DNA from: Deinococcus hopiensis KR-140
Lineage (GTDB): Bacteria > Deinococcota > Deinococci > Deinococcales > Deinococcaceae
Length of the DNA: 64,000 bases
Assembly: GCF_900176165.1 (NCBI RefSeq)
Contig: NZ_FWWU01000009.1
Span: 1,862,501-1,926,500 of the forward strand
Direction: 5' to 3'
Under the pieces are notes generated by a model. That model searched no databases. It saw nothing but the letters and a program-made list of their open reading frames with translations, and had not been told where the DNA came from. Both the position numbers and the translations under genes were made by a program. Below are positions 42,392 to 54,572 of this stretch, one piece after another; positions within the stretch are counted from its first letter, which is position 1; each line of letters starts with the position of its first letter.

Positions 42392-42679
42392 TCAGGGCCG
42401 CACCCGGAACACCCGCCCACCCTCCACCCTGACGACCGCGCTGGCCCCGGCGTCTTTGACCTCCACCTCGCAGCCCTGCACCCCTCCCGGCAATGGACGC
42501 TTGACCAATTCGGCGCAACCCACGGTATAGGTCACGCCAGCCGAAAGGCCTGACTTCTGCGCCGCCCGCAGGGCCTCGCGTCCGTATTCCCGGGCGGCGC
42601 GGCCCTGCCACGCGAAGGCCGCCACCATGATCATCACGCCCGCGACGAAGGCCAGCAGGATCAGCCCAAAGCTCCGCAT
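42392..42679 (-). CDS. Small membrane-anchored or secreted protein
   Basis: Protein of 95 residues: an N-terminal hydrophobic helix (FGLILLAFVAGVMIMVAAFA) and a small soluble part with two cysteines (TYTVGCAELVK, GVQGCEVEVK) that may form a disulfide outside the cell. No family recognised. TAACCT lies 9 bases before the ATG on the minus strand. It is divergent from the carboxynorspermidine-synthase-like gene. Confidence 0.65.
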   Translation of the reverse strand: MRSFGLILLAFVAGVMIMVAAFAWQGRAAREYGREALRAAQKSGLSAGVTYTVGCAELVKRPLPGGVQGCEVEVKDAGASAVVRVEGGRVFRVRP

Positions 42680-42739
42680 ATGACCAGCAGGTTATCTCGC
42701 CTCACAGGAGGCAGGTGACCCGCCCCACGCCCCAGCCGT

Positions 42740-42745
42740 TACACT
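42740..42745 (+). promoter_or_regulatory. Leaderless -10 element (TACACT) for the carboxynorspermidine-synthase-like gene
   Basis: TACACT ends 8 bases before the ATG at 42754. Confidence 0.55.
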
Positions 42746-42753
42746 GACCCCCG

Positions 42754-43971
<1,218 letters not shown>

Positions 43972-43987
43972 AGTTTAGAGCAGTGGC

Positions 43988-44083
43988 CCGAATGGCGCCG
44001 CGCGTGGAGGGGCAGCCCTCACGGCGCCCCATTCTCCCCCATGCGCATTTCGCTCGCCGGGCCCAGTCAAAAAGAAGCCCACA
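43988..44083 (+). repeat. Dispersed repeat B, copy 2
   Basis: Second copy of the element at 42228-42333, same orientation, 17 bases after the carboxynorspermidine-synthase-like gene. Confidence 0.85.
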
Positions 44084-44110
44084 CGCCGACACCTGCGCTA
44101 GACACAGGAG

Positions 44111-44140
44111 GGCGGTCAGGTCACGAAACATCCGACCGCC
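44111..44140. terminator. Weak hairpin, possible bidirectional terminator
   Basis: GGCGGTC and GACCGCC with a 16-base loop, followed on the plus strand by TTCTTCCT. It lies between two convergent genes. Confidence 0.4.
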
Positions 44141-44155
44141 TTCTTCCTGCCCGGC

Positions 44156-45034
44156 CTATTCCAACTCCAGCCCCGGCTTCTCCGCGCGGGCTTCCAAAAA
44201 GCGCTGCTGCGTTTCCCAGGCGCGGCGGGCAGCCGCGCCTGGGTACCCGTTCAGGCCGGGAATCTCGCGCACCTGCTCCAGGGCGCGCTCCAGTTCGGCT
44301 TCCAGTTCGGCAGGGTCGCGCTCTCCCGGGGGCTGCGCCTTCCAGGCCCGGACCCCGTTTCGGGAAGGTGGTGCCGCAGGCTCTGCCCCGCATCGAAGGC
44401 GCGGCGGGCGTGGCCCCCTCCCGGCGCGCCTCCGCCTCGGCCGCCCGCTTCCAGGTCTTCTGCCGTCACGAGCACCTCGCCCGCCAGCGCGGAGGGCAGG
44501 CCCCGGCACAGGTGGCGCACATCGAGCGAGGGCAACACCTCGGCGTCCGTTCCCGCGGGCAGGGGATGCGGAGCGTCCTGGGGCGGGAGGGCAGCGGCCA
44601 GATCAGGCACTTCTATCCGTCCCGCTGGCCCCTGGAAGGCCACCAGCAGCAGCGCCAGGGCGGCCAAGCCGGGGACCAGGCACATCCCGGCCGAGCCGCC
44701 GAACACACCGCTGATCGCCACCGCGGGGACCAGCAGGGCCGCCACGCGCGGCGCTTCCTTGGACTCCAGCGCAGCGGGCAGCTTGGCCGCGGTTCGGGGA
44801 TCGCCGAGCAGCAGGTACGCGGCCAGGGCGGCGAGCAGCAGCAGCACGGACAGGGCGGTCAGCACGTTCCCGTTGCCAAAAACGAGGCCCAAAACGAGCA
44901 GCGGAACCAGCAGCGCGAACAGCGACGCCACACGCGGTGCGCGCTTGCGGCGTCGCCGGGGCCCGGAACGGGCGCGGCTGGGGGGGCTCCCAACCCAGCG
45001 GGGCGTTGCCGGCCTGCCGCCTTTTGCCCATCAA
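44156..45034 (-). pseudogene. Frameshifted membrane protein gene
   Basis: Three minus-strand pieces follow one another in different frames. Piece 1 is a start MMGKRRQAGNAPLGWEPPQP about 19 bases after the PIN/TRAM stop. Piece 2 is the main frame with hydrophobic segments (VASLFALLVPLLVLGLVFG, NVLTALSVLLLLAALAAYLL, GLAALALLLVAF) and VLVTAEDLEAGG. Piece 3 is a helical end ERDPAELEAELERALEQV and GLNGYPGAAARRAWETQQRF stopping at 44156. Frameshifts near 44950 and 44355 separate them. The joined protein would have about four membrane helices and a helical C-terminus. Family not recognised. Either recently inactivated or affected by sequence errors; the main frame alone spans 44251-44931. Confidence 0.6.
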
Positions 45035-45052
45035 AATCCCGGTGCGCTCCGG

Positions 45053-46081
45053 CTACGCTGCGTCACTCTTCTCCACCTTGGCAAAAATCATGCGCCCCAC
45101 GTTGGTCTGCACGTTGTTCACCACCTGCACCCTCGTGGGCTTGCCCCGGAACTTCAGGCCGTCTTCCACGATCACCATGGTGCCGTCTTCGAGGTACCCG
45201 ACGCCCTGGCCCTGCTGCTGGCCGCCCTTGGTGACCGTGATGGTGAGCACGTCGCCCGCCTGCGCTTGGGGCCTCAGGGCCACCGCCGCGGCGTGGATGC
45301 TCAGCACCTCCAGGCCGTGCAGCCGGGCGATCTTGCCCAGGTTGCCGTCATTGGTGAGCAGCTTGCCGCCCGTCTCGCGGGCCAGCCGCAACAACTTGTC
45401 GTCCACAGTAGGCAGGGCCGGGTCGTCCCAGTCCTCAATGGTCAGGGGGCGCAGTTCGCGCAGCTCCTCGAGCACGCTCAAACCGCGCTTGCCCCTGGTG
45501 CGCTTCTGGGCGTCGCCGTGGTCCGAGAGCAGCTGCAGCTCGCGCAGCACGAAGCCCGGCACGACGAGACTGCCCTCCAGAAAGCCGGCACGGGCCAGCT
45601 CGACGATGCGCCCGTCGATAATCACGTTGCTGTCCAGAATCTTGCTGCCGGGTTTGCGGCGCACCTGCGGAGCGGTGAGAAAACCGAAGAACTCGGCGTT
45701 GCGGACCGCGAAGGGCACGAAGAAGGCGGCGAGCACCAGGGTGACGGCCACGCTCCAGACCCAGGTGTAAAAGGGCAGGCTCCGCAGCAGGTTGCCCAGC
45801 AGCACGCTAAGCAGCAGCGCCACCAGCAGCCCCGAGGTGGCGGCCGCCACCGTGCGGGGCGAGAGGCCGGCGTACCACCGGCCAAAACGCGACACTTCCC
45901 GCAGCCAAAAGCGCTCAGCGCGGGCGGCCAGGAGGGAAGCCGCCAGAGCCCCGGCCAGCATCAGGCTCAGGGTGTTGACCCAGCCCATCTCTGGGTTCAC
46001 GCTTCCCCGACCCAGTTGCTGCCCCACGCCCCAGCCCAGGCCGAGCCCGAGAAGCATGATCAGCAGCCGAAAGGAAAGCAC
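45053..46081 (-). CDS. PIN/TRAM domain membrane protein
   Basis: Protein of 342 residues. Four hydrophobic N-terminal helices (RLLIMLLGLGLGWGVG is the first) are followed by a PIN nuclease-like domain (ILDSNVIIDGRI, VPGFVLRELQLLSD, PTVDDKLLRLARE, KLLTNDGNLGKIA) that keeps its acidic residues. A C-terminal TRAM RNA-binding domain (AGDVLTITVTKGGQQQGQGV) ends the protein. Orthologues are called YacL/PilT-like. The frame stays open upstream to 46159, but TACACT ends 7 bases before the GTG at 46081, which gives the compact start usual in the family. Confidence 0.9.
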   Translation of the reverse strand: MLSFRLLIMLLGLGLGWGVGQQLGRGSVNPEMGWVNTLSLMLAGALAASLLAARAERFWLREVSRFGRWYAGLSPRTVAAATSGLLVALLLSVLLGNLLRSLPFYTWVWSVAVTLVLAAFFVPFAVRNAEFFGFLTAPQVRRKPGSKILDSNVIIDGRIVELARAGFLEGSLVVPGFVLRELQLLSDHGDAQKRTRGKRGLSVLEELRELRPLTIEDWDDPALPTVDDKLLRLARETGGKLLTNDGNLGKIARLHGLEVLSIHAAAVALRPQAQAGDVLTITVTKGGQQQGQGVGYLEDGTMVIVEDGLKFRGKPTRVQVVNNVQTNVGRMIFAKVEKSDAA

Positions 46082-46088
46082 GCCCCCG

Positions 46089-46094
46089 AGTGTA
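46089..46094 (-). promoter_or_regulatory. Leaderless -10 element (TACACT) for the PIN/TRAM gene
   Basis: TACACT on the minus strand ends 7 bases before the GTG at 46081; it argues for this start over upstream ATGs. Confidence 0.55.
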
Positions 46095-46213
46095 CCCGAG
46101 AGTCCCGGCAGGGCGTGCGGACTGGGTGCCATTTCCCTACAGATGGGGCGCGGGGCCATGAGGAATCTGACGGCTTCATGTGGCCTTCAAAGTTGGCGCT
46201 CATGCACGGCCTT

Positions 46214-46219
46214 TAGGAT
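46214..46219 (+). promoter_or_regulatory. Leaderless -10 element (TAGGAT) for the stalk-domain protein
   Basis: TAGGAT ends 7 bases before the ATG at 46227. Confidence 0.5.
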
Positions 46220-46226
46220 GCGGGCC

Positions 46227-47051
46227 ATGTCTGCATTTCCGAAGGCCGTTCGTGCCGCGAGCCTTGCGCTCACCTGTCTCCTCGGCGTGGCCGCCGCCCA
46301 GGGGGCCGCACCGGCCACGCCAGCTCCAGCGGCGGCCACCCCGGCCAAGGCTGCCGCCAACACCCCTGTGTCGGGAACAACCAGCCGCGCCGCAAGCAGC
46401 GTGGCCATCGAGGTCAGCGCCGCCGTGAAGGGCCAGATCGTCTCGTGCCCGGGAACCCTGAAGGTGGGTCCCGCCGCCGTATGCCTGTACGTCAAGGCCA
46501 GCCCCGCGAGCGTGCGGCCCCTCATCCGCGCGAAGCTTGGTGCACGGGCTCTGGGCGACTGGAAGACGACGGGCAAGGCGAGTTCGCTTCTGGTGGGGGC
46601 TGCGCCCGGCGGAGCGGTAAGCGCTTACGTGCTGCTGGCTCCCCTGACCGAGGCCGAGACCCTGCTTGTTGTCGACGCGGCTCCAACTGTACCCGCCGCG
46701 CAGGTCAAGGGAGGCGCACGCCCGGCCACCCCCGCTGGGACCGTAAAGGGTCAGCCCTACGTGCTGGGGCGTGACCTGGCAGGTGTGGTGAACGTTTCGG
46801 CCCTGGGTGGCGGCAAGTTCCGCCTTAGCCGCGCGGGAGGCGACACGCTGACCGTCACGGCGGGCCAGAAGACGGCCCAGATGCGGGGCGGCACCGTCGA
46901 GCTGCCCCTGGCACCCACCACCGACGGCACAAACCTGATCCTGCCCCTGGCCGCTCTACGCGCCCTGGGCTGCACCCTGACGCCGGCGGGCAGCAGCGTG
47001 ACGGTGGCCTGCGGGGCTGAGAGCGTGGGTCTCAAACCCATCGTCTTCTGA
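46227..47051 (+). CDS. Secreted protein with copper-amine-oxidase-N-like (stalk) domain
   Basis: Protein of 274 residues with a signal peptide (VRAASLALTCLLGVAAAQG). An Ala/Pro-rich stretch and a middle domain (QIVSCPGTLKVGPAAVCLYV) come next. The C-terminal part reads LPLAPTTDGTNLILPLAALR, ALGCTLTPAGSSVTVAC, the pattern of the copper amine oxidase N-terminal-like domain that often forms extracellular stalks. No catalytic residues seen. The long open frame upstream is discounted in favour of the start behind a leaderless promoter. Terminator directly downstream. Confidence 0.78.
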   Translation: MSAFPKAVRAASLALTCLLGVAAAQGAAPATPAPAAATPAKAAANTPVSGTTSRAASSVAIEVSAAVKGQIVSCPGTLKVGPAAVCLYVKASPASVRPLIRAKLGARALGDWKTTGKASSLLVGAAPGGAVSAYVLLAPLTEAETLLVVDAAPTVPAAQVKGGARPATPAGTVKGQPYVLGRDLAGVVNVSALGGGKFRLSRAGGDTLTVTAGQKTAQMRGGTVELPLAPTTDGTNLILPLAALRALGCTLTPAGSSVTVACGAESVGLKPIVF

Positions 47052-47054
47052 TCC

Positions 47055-47102
47055 AGCCGCAAAGGCGGGGGAGAGGGGGGGCTCTCCCCCGCCTTTGCGG
47101 CT
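47055..47102 (+). terminator. Strong hairpin after the stalk-domain gene
   Basis: Arms of about 20 bases (AGCCGCAAAGGCGGGGGAGA on the left) around a G-rich loop, 3 bases after the stop codon. No T-run. Confidence 0.75.
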
Positions 47103-47207
47103 GATCCCAGGCCCCTGGCCAGGCTTTAGGTCCCCTTGAGAATAGGGCGGGCGGGGAACCTACGGGGCGGGCGGTACGTAATCATGACCCGTAAGGAGGC
47201 ATTACCC

Positions 47208-47882
47208 ATGACCATTCTCGATCGTCTCTCCCGTCTGCTACGCGCCAACGTCAACGACCTGATTTCCAAGGCCGAGGACCCCGAAAAGATCATCAACCAG
47301 GCCCTGCTCGACATGCGCTCCGCCTACGGCGAGGCGAGGAGCGAGGTGGCCGACGCCATGACCCAGGTGGCCCGGCTGGAGCGCGAGGCGGGCACCAACC
47401 GCAAGCTGTCCGAGGAATACAACAAGAAGGCCGAGGAGGCCTTGCGCGGCGGCAGCGAGGACCTGGCCCGAGAGGCGCTGCGCCGCGCCCAAAACCACAA
47501 GGACCTCGCCAGGGGCTTTGAGGACCAGATCGGCGTGCAGCGCAGCACCGTGGACCAGCTGCGGACCCAGCTGCGCGCTTTGGAAGCCAAGATCGACGAG
47601 ATGGAGTCCAAAAAGACCCTGCTCGCCGCTCGGCAAAAGACCGCCCAGGCCGGAGCCACGCTGGACCGCGTCAGCGGCTTTGACAAGGCGGGCGGCGCGA
47701 CGAACGCCTTCGAGGATATGGAGCGCAAGGTATCGGGCATGGAAGACCGCAACCGCGCCATGACCGAACTGCGCGAACAGGGCGACATCGATGCGCAACT
47801 CAAGGACCTCGGCCGTGACCGCGACCTTGACGACGCGATGGCCGCCCTCAAGGCGCGCGTGCAGGGCGACAAGCAGGGCTAA
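47208..47882 (+). CDS. pspA: PspA/IM30 family membrane-stress protein
   Basis: Coiled-coil protein of 224 residues of the ESCRT-III-like PspA/Vipp1 family. It begins with an amphipathic helix (MTILDRLSRLLRANVNDLIS), then AEDPEKIINQALLDMRSAYG and long heptad helices to about residue 175, then a shorter acidic helix end. Such proteins assemble on the inner membrane and protect it under stress. The ATG follows AAGGAGG at ideal spacing; the in-frame upstream extension is not needed. No pspB/C or pspF neighbours. A hairpin terminator follows. Confidence 0.93.
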   Translation: MTILDRLSRLLRANVNDLISKAEDPEKIINQALLDMRSAYGEARSEVADAMTQVARLEREAGTNRKLSEEYNKKAEEALRGGSEDLAREALRRAQNHKDLARGFEDQIGVQRSTVDQLRTQLRALEAKIDEMESKKTLLAARQKTAQAGATLDRVSGFDKAGGATNAFEDMERKVSGMEDRNRAMTELREQGDIDAQLKDLGRDRDLDDAMAALKARVQGDKQG

Positions 47883-47904
47883 AACCTCACCTACCCTCTG
47901 GGAA

Positions 47905-47925
47905 GGGCGCACCACGCGCCCTTTT
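47905..47925 (+). terminator. Intrinsic terminator after pspA
   Basis: GGGCGC / GCGCCC stem with a 5-base loop followed by TTTT, about 22 bases after the pspA stop. Confidence 0.75.
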
Positions 47926-48070
47926 CGCCGTTCTGGTGCCGCTCAGGTGGCCGCTTTTCTCCCTGGTCCTGACGGAAATCACGCGCAGCGGGGCTGGCGA
48001 CGCTCTTTGCCCGGGGAGAAGGTGCCCGAGTGGTCAGGCCAACTTCAGGATTGCTGACAGAATAGAGGCC

Positions 48071-48766
48071 ATGCTGCACCCTACCCTGAAGCCCATGCGA
48101 GGCCGCACTGCCTGTCTGCTGCTCCTGCTGCCCGCCCTACTGCTCGGGGCCTGCGCGCCCGCCACCAAGAATCCAGATGCTGTCAGCGCCCGCACCAGCG
48201 TTTCGCAGGTGTCCTTCTACCCCCGCGAATCGGGCCTGGCCTGGTCGTACCTGCCCGAGGGCGAGCGCGCGGGCGGCATCCCCTACACGCTGCGGGCGTT
48301 GGGGCCCACCGTATTCGCCGGTCAGTCGGTGCTCGCCTTTGAACTGACCGGGCGCGGCGCGGACCAGACCTGGTACCGCCAGATCAGCGCAGGCGGCGTG
48401 CAGCTGCTGGGCTTTCGCAAGCCCGGCGTGACCGTCCGCCTCGAACCGGCCTGGACCGAGGGCCCCGCCGAAAGTGCCTGGCGGGTGGGCTTGGCTTGGG
48501 AGGGCAGCAGCAAGATCACGCTGACCAGCGACGACGGCAAGGTGCAGGCGCAGGGCACGCTGCGCTACCGCTACGACGTGCAAGACCGCCGCCGGGTCAC
48601 CACCCCCGCCGGGACCTTCGACGTGTGGGTGGTGACCCGGCAGATCAGTGACGACGTGGGCGGCCTCTTTCCCAAAGCGCAGCAGGTGTGGTTTATGCCC
48701 TTTGTGGGTGATGTCCGCACCCCCGAGGGCCTGCTGCTCACGTCCCGCAACTTTGGAGGGACGTAA
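48071..48766 (+). CDS. Lipoprotein of unknown function
   Basis: Protein of 231 residues with a lipoprotein signal peptide (TACLLLLLPALLLGAC, lipobox LGAC, Cys28). The mature part has FYPRESGLAWSYLPEGERAG, WYRQISAGGVQLLGFRKPG and the C-terminal VWFMPFVGDVRTPEGLLLTS, reminiscent of extracytoplasmic proteins in which a beta domain ends in a transpeptidase-unrelated fold. No family named with confidence. An inner ATG at 48095 would shorten the signal peptide's n-region. It lies 86 bases before dxs. Confidence 0.75.
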   Translation: MLHPTLKPMRGRTACLLLLLPALLLGACAPATKNPDAVSARTSVSQVSFYPRESGLAWSYLPEGERAGGIPYTLRALGPTVFAGQSVLAFELTGRGADQTWYRQISAGGVQLLGFRKPGVTVRLEPAWTEGPAESAWRVGLAWEGSSKITLTSDDGKVQAQGTLRYRYDVQDRRRVTTPAGTFDVWVVTRQISDDVGGLFPKAQQVWFMPFVGDVRTPEGLLLTSRNFGGT

Positions 48767-48852
48767 GACATGGCCCCGCTGGCCTACGCTGGGGCCATGC
48801 GCCGCTCCTGCACGCCCCGCTTCGCCCACCAAGCACGTCCGGGAGGCCCGTC

Positions 48853-50781
<1,929 letters not shown>

Positions 50782-50791
50782 GCGGGACAGC

Positions 50792-50835
50792 AAAGGGAGA
50801 AGGGCGAGTACAGAATGCCTCGCCCTTCTCCCTTT
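50792..50835 (+). terminator. Hairpin terminator between dxs and proA (convergent)
   Basis: AAAGGGAGAAGGGCGAG and CTCGCCCTTCTCCCTTT form a 17-bp stem with a 10-base loop. A short A/T run at each end lets it serve both convergent genes. Confidence 0.8.
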
Positions 50836-50846
50836 GGCTCCGCACC

Positions 50847-52130
<1,284 letters not shown>

Positions 52131-52136
52131 GGAGGC

Positions 52137-52142
52137 AGGGTA
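52137..52142 (-). promoter_or_regulatory. Leaderless -10 element (TACCCT) for proA
   Basis: TACCCT on the minus strand ends 6 bases before the proA ATG. It implies proA is not solely dependent on the proB promoter. Confidence 0.55.
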
Positions 52143-52369
52143 GCAGGGACAGGGGGGCAGCGAAGAGGGGCGTGTAGAGGACACCCAGCCGACCTTGACC
52201 CAGTCCACAAGGGTGAGGTGAAGGCAACGGAGCGGCGCCACCCAAAGCCGGTGATTTCAGGACCGGCAAGCTGACCGGTATGCAGCGCGGGGTTCGCCTG
52301 TGGCGACGATGGTCGGTTTTCTCCTGTGGGGCGCGGATTCGGTCCAGACGGACCTTATCAAGCAGTGGG

Positions 52370-52852
52370 TGAGTGGCGTCACGACCCCCGCGGTTCGGGA
52401 GACAGCGCGAACGGCCGGAGCGTCAAGCAGGCCCTGGGCGAGACTGACACCAGGGCTACGGCGGCAACAGCAACGCCTGGGCCCTGGCCTCCAAGAACGG
52501 CGTGGTTCATTCCATCGCGGTCAGCTTCAGGCAACCCGTGTACGCCACCGCCGTCCTCGTCCGCAAGACCTACGGCAACGGCGCCGCGACCAAGGTCTTC
52601 GCCGTAGACACCCTGGACGGGGGCCATCAGGTCTGGGCCGATTTGACCCAGCCCAACCCCACGGTCAACTCCACCGCCACCCTTCCCAAGGCGAGGTGCC
52701 AGGTCAAATCGGCCAGAATCATGGTCGGTCCCAACCACGGCATCGGCACACACGAGGAAATCGGCGCGGTGCAGCTGCACCGCCCAGAGTCGGTCCCCCG
52801 GCGTCATCCCAACGGCAGGCCACCTTACAACCGCACCAGATCGTCCCGGTGA
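52370..52852 (+). pseudogene. Decayed gene with a secreted galactose-binding-like domain
   Basis: On the plus strand, antisense to the pro genes, one frame gives SVKQALGETDT. After a one-base shift near 52452 another gives GYGGNSNAWALASKNGVVHS, VSFRQPVYATAVLVRKTYGN, AVDTLDGGHQVWADLTQPNP, and RIMVGPNHGIGTHEEIGAVQ. This is the pattern of discoidin-like domains in surface proteins (ALGEPD...WAS...VYET...VDTNH..WNEIDAVQL). No start codon or signal peptide remains, and the frame runs into the 3' end of proB. Remainder of 52131-52824: nothing recognisable. Confidence 0.6.
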
Positions 52853-53916
52853 ACGGCTTCAGAGCCGTAGGTAAAGCCCAGCAGGCCCTCGATCTCTCGG
52901 GAGTGGTGCCCGGCGATGCGGACCAGATCGGCCGCGTGGTACCGGGTCAGGCCTCGGGCGATCTCCGCGCCGTCCGGCCCGAGGAGGCGCACGGTCTGAC
53001 CGCGCTTGAATTCTCCCTCCACAGCGCGAATTCCGGCAGGCAGCAGGCTGCCGCCCCGCTCGCGCACCGCCTGTGCCGCGCCCTCATCCAGGGTGATACG
53101 CCCCGCAGCGATCTCGGCGAGAATCCAGCGCTTGCGCGCCTCCAGCCGGGAACCGTGCGCCAGAAAACGGGTGCCCAGCGCCTCGCCGACCACGATGCGG
53201 GCGAGGGCGTGCTCAGCGTCTCCGGGTGCGACCACCACCGGCGTCCCCGCACGGGTGGCGATCTCGGCAGCCTGAATCTTGGTGTGCATGCCGCCTGTGC
53301 CCCGGTGGCTGCCCGCGCCGCCTGCGAGTGCCCAGACCTCGGGCGTCACGCGCTCCACGACGGGAATTAGGGTGGCGTCCGGGCGAATGCGCGGATCGGC
53401 GGTGTACAGGCCGGGCGCGTCGGTCAGGATGACGAGCAGGTCCGCCTCCACCAGGTTGGCGACAAAGGCTGACAGGGTGTCGTTGTCGCCCACCTTCAGC
53501 TGTCCCGTCGCCACCGCGTCATTCTCGTTGATGATCGGCAGTACGCCGCGCGACAGGCAGCCGCCCAGGGTGGTGCGGGCGTTGAGGTAACGCGTGCGGT
53601 CCCGAAAGTCGTCGGCGGTCAGAAGCACCTGCGCCACGGCCACCCCATACAAGTCCGCAATGCTGGCGTACAGGTGCATCAGGCGGCCCTGACCGACGGC
53701 GGCAAGCAGCTGTTTTTCCGCCAGCGTCCGGTCACGCGGGGGAAAGCGCAACGCCTCCCACCCGGCCAGGACCGCGCCACTGCTGACGAGCACCACCTCG
53801 TGCCCGGCCTCGCGCACGGCGGCCATGTCGCGCAGCAGGTCCACCAGCCGGGGCCGGTGCAGCCGGTCTGTTCCGGCGGAGAGGACGCTGGTGCCGAGCT
53901 TCAGGACGACGCGCAT
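52825..53916 (-). CDS. proB: Glutamate 5-kinase
   Basis: Amino-acid kinase of 363 residues, first step of proline synthesis. The kinase domain has VVLKLGTSVLSAG, VVLVSSGAVLAGWEAL, INENDAVATGQLKVGDNDTL and GTGGMHTKIQAAEIATRAGT. A C-terminal PUA domain (about 275-360, SLLPAGIRAVEGEFKRGQTV) is present, as in feedback-inhibited ProB enzymes. The start is supported by TATCCT 7 bases upstream. Same strand as proA but not adjacent. Confidence 0.97.
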   Translation of the reverse strand: MRVVLKLGTSVLSAGTDRLHRPRLVDLLRDMAAVREAGHEVVLVSSGAVLAGWEALRFPPRDRTLAEKQLLAAVGQGRLMHLYASIADLYGVAVAQVLLTADDFRDRTRYLNARTTLGGCLSRGVLPIINENDAVATGQLKVGDNDTLSAFVANLVEADLLVILTDAPGLYTADPRIRPDATLIPVVERVTPEVWALAGGAGSHRGTGGMHTKIQAAEIATRAGTPVVVAPGDAEHALARIVVGEALGTRFLAHGSRLEARKRWILAEIAAGRITLDEGAAQAVRERGGSLLPAGIRAVEGEFKRGQTVRLLGPDGAEIARGLTRYHAADLVRIAGHHSREIEGLLGFTYGSEAVHRDDLVRL

Positions 53917-53923
53917 GGCATTC

Positions 53924-53929
53924 AGGATA
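53924..53929 (-). promoter_or_regulatory. Leaderless -10 element (TATCCT) for proB
   Basis: TATCCT on the minus strand ends 7 bases before the proB ATG. Confidence 0.55.
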
Positions 53930-54116
53930 CGGGCGGACGCGAGGGCTGCGTGCCGCCCCGCCTATGCACAACTCTTTCAGGCGGACAGACGAGAAGCTGA
54001 CGCGGATGGGACCTTGGGCACGGCGGGCTTCACCCTCACGTGACGGGCGGCTGACGAAGGGGACGGAGATTGGTGGCAGGCACGGGCGTCCCCACCCTTC
54101 TCTCCAGGAGCTTCAT

Positions 54117-54572
54117 ATGCGCGCCACCCTGTTTCTCGCTGCTCTTCTGGTCTTCGCCGCCGTCTCAGTGTTGAGCGGCTGGATGCTCGGTCTCTTCGCC
54201 GCACTGACAGGGCTGCTGCTGCTCGCCGTCGCGCGGGCCGGTCGGGGCCGCAGGCGGAGCGGCTCGTCGGCGAGCAGCACTGGCGGTTCCAACTTCTGGT
54301 CGGCGAGCGACACCTCCGGCAGCGACTGGAACGGTGCAGAGTCGGGCAGTTGCGATTCGGGTGGCGGAGACAGCGGAGGCGGAGGCGACTGCGGAGGGGG
54401 GGCGGAGAGTAGGCTCTACCGCTCCCGCAACGCCCGGAAGGCCCGCCGCAACAGCCGCGCCGCCTCCGCCGCCCGCACGCCCCCCTGCACCGTCGGAACA
54501 TGCCCCCACGAGGAGGCCAGCAGGTCCGTGACGCCGCCGAGGGCGCCCGCTTTCGGATTGGAGGCGCCGTAG
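54117..54572 (+). CDS. Small membrane protein with Gly/Ser/Asp-rich tail
   Basis: The ATG follows AGGAG. Two hydrophobic segments (LFLAALLVFAAVSVLSGW, LGLFAALTGLLLLAVARAG) and a basic patch (GRGRRRSGSS) precede a low-complexity tail (SGSCDSGGGDSGGGGDCGGG). The frame then runs 157 bases into the antisense 3' end of tilS-tadA with no coding character. A tract of seven G at the end of the tail suggests a frameshift; the real end may be a TAG near 54411. Function unknown; about 98 residues look real. Confidence 0.55.
   Translation: MRATLFLAALLVFAAVSVLSGWMLGLFAALTGLLLLAVARAGRGRRRSGSSASSTGGSNFWSASDTSGSDWNGAESGSCDSGGGDSGGGGDCGGGAESRLYRSRNARKARRNSRAASAARTPPCTVGTCPHEEASRSVTPPRAPAFGLEAP

Noticed and set aside
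48000..48070. Complete tRNA gene near 48013
   Set aside because: Only the 5' half looks tRNA-like; no anticodon stem, T-arm or 3' acceptor strand follows.
53964..54116. Longer start for the small membrane protein at 54117
   Set aside because: The upstream part is Arg-rich with no family pattern, while the ATG at 54117 has AGGAG at proper distance and begins the hydrophobic segment.
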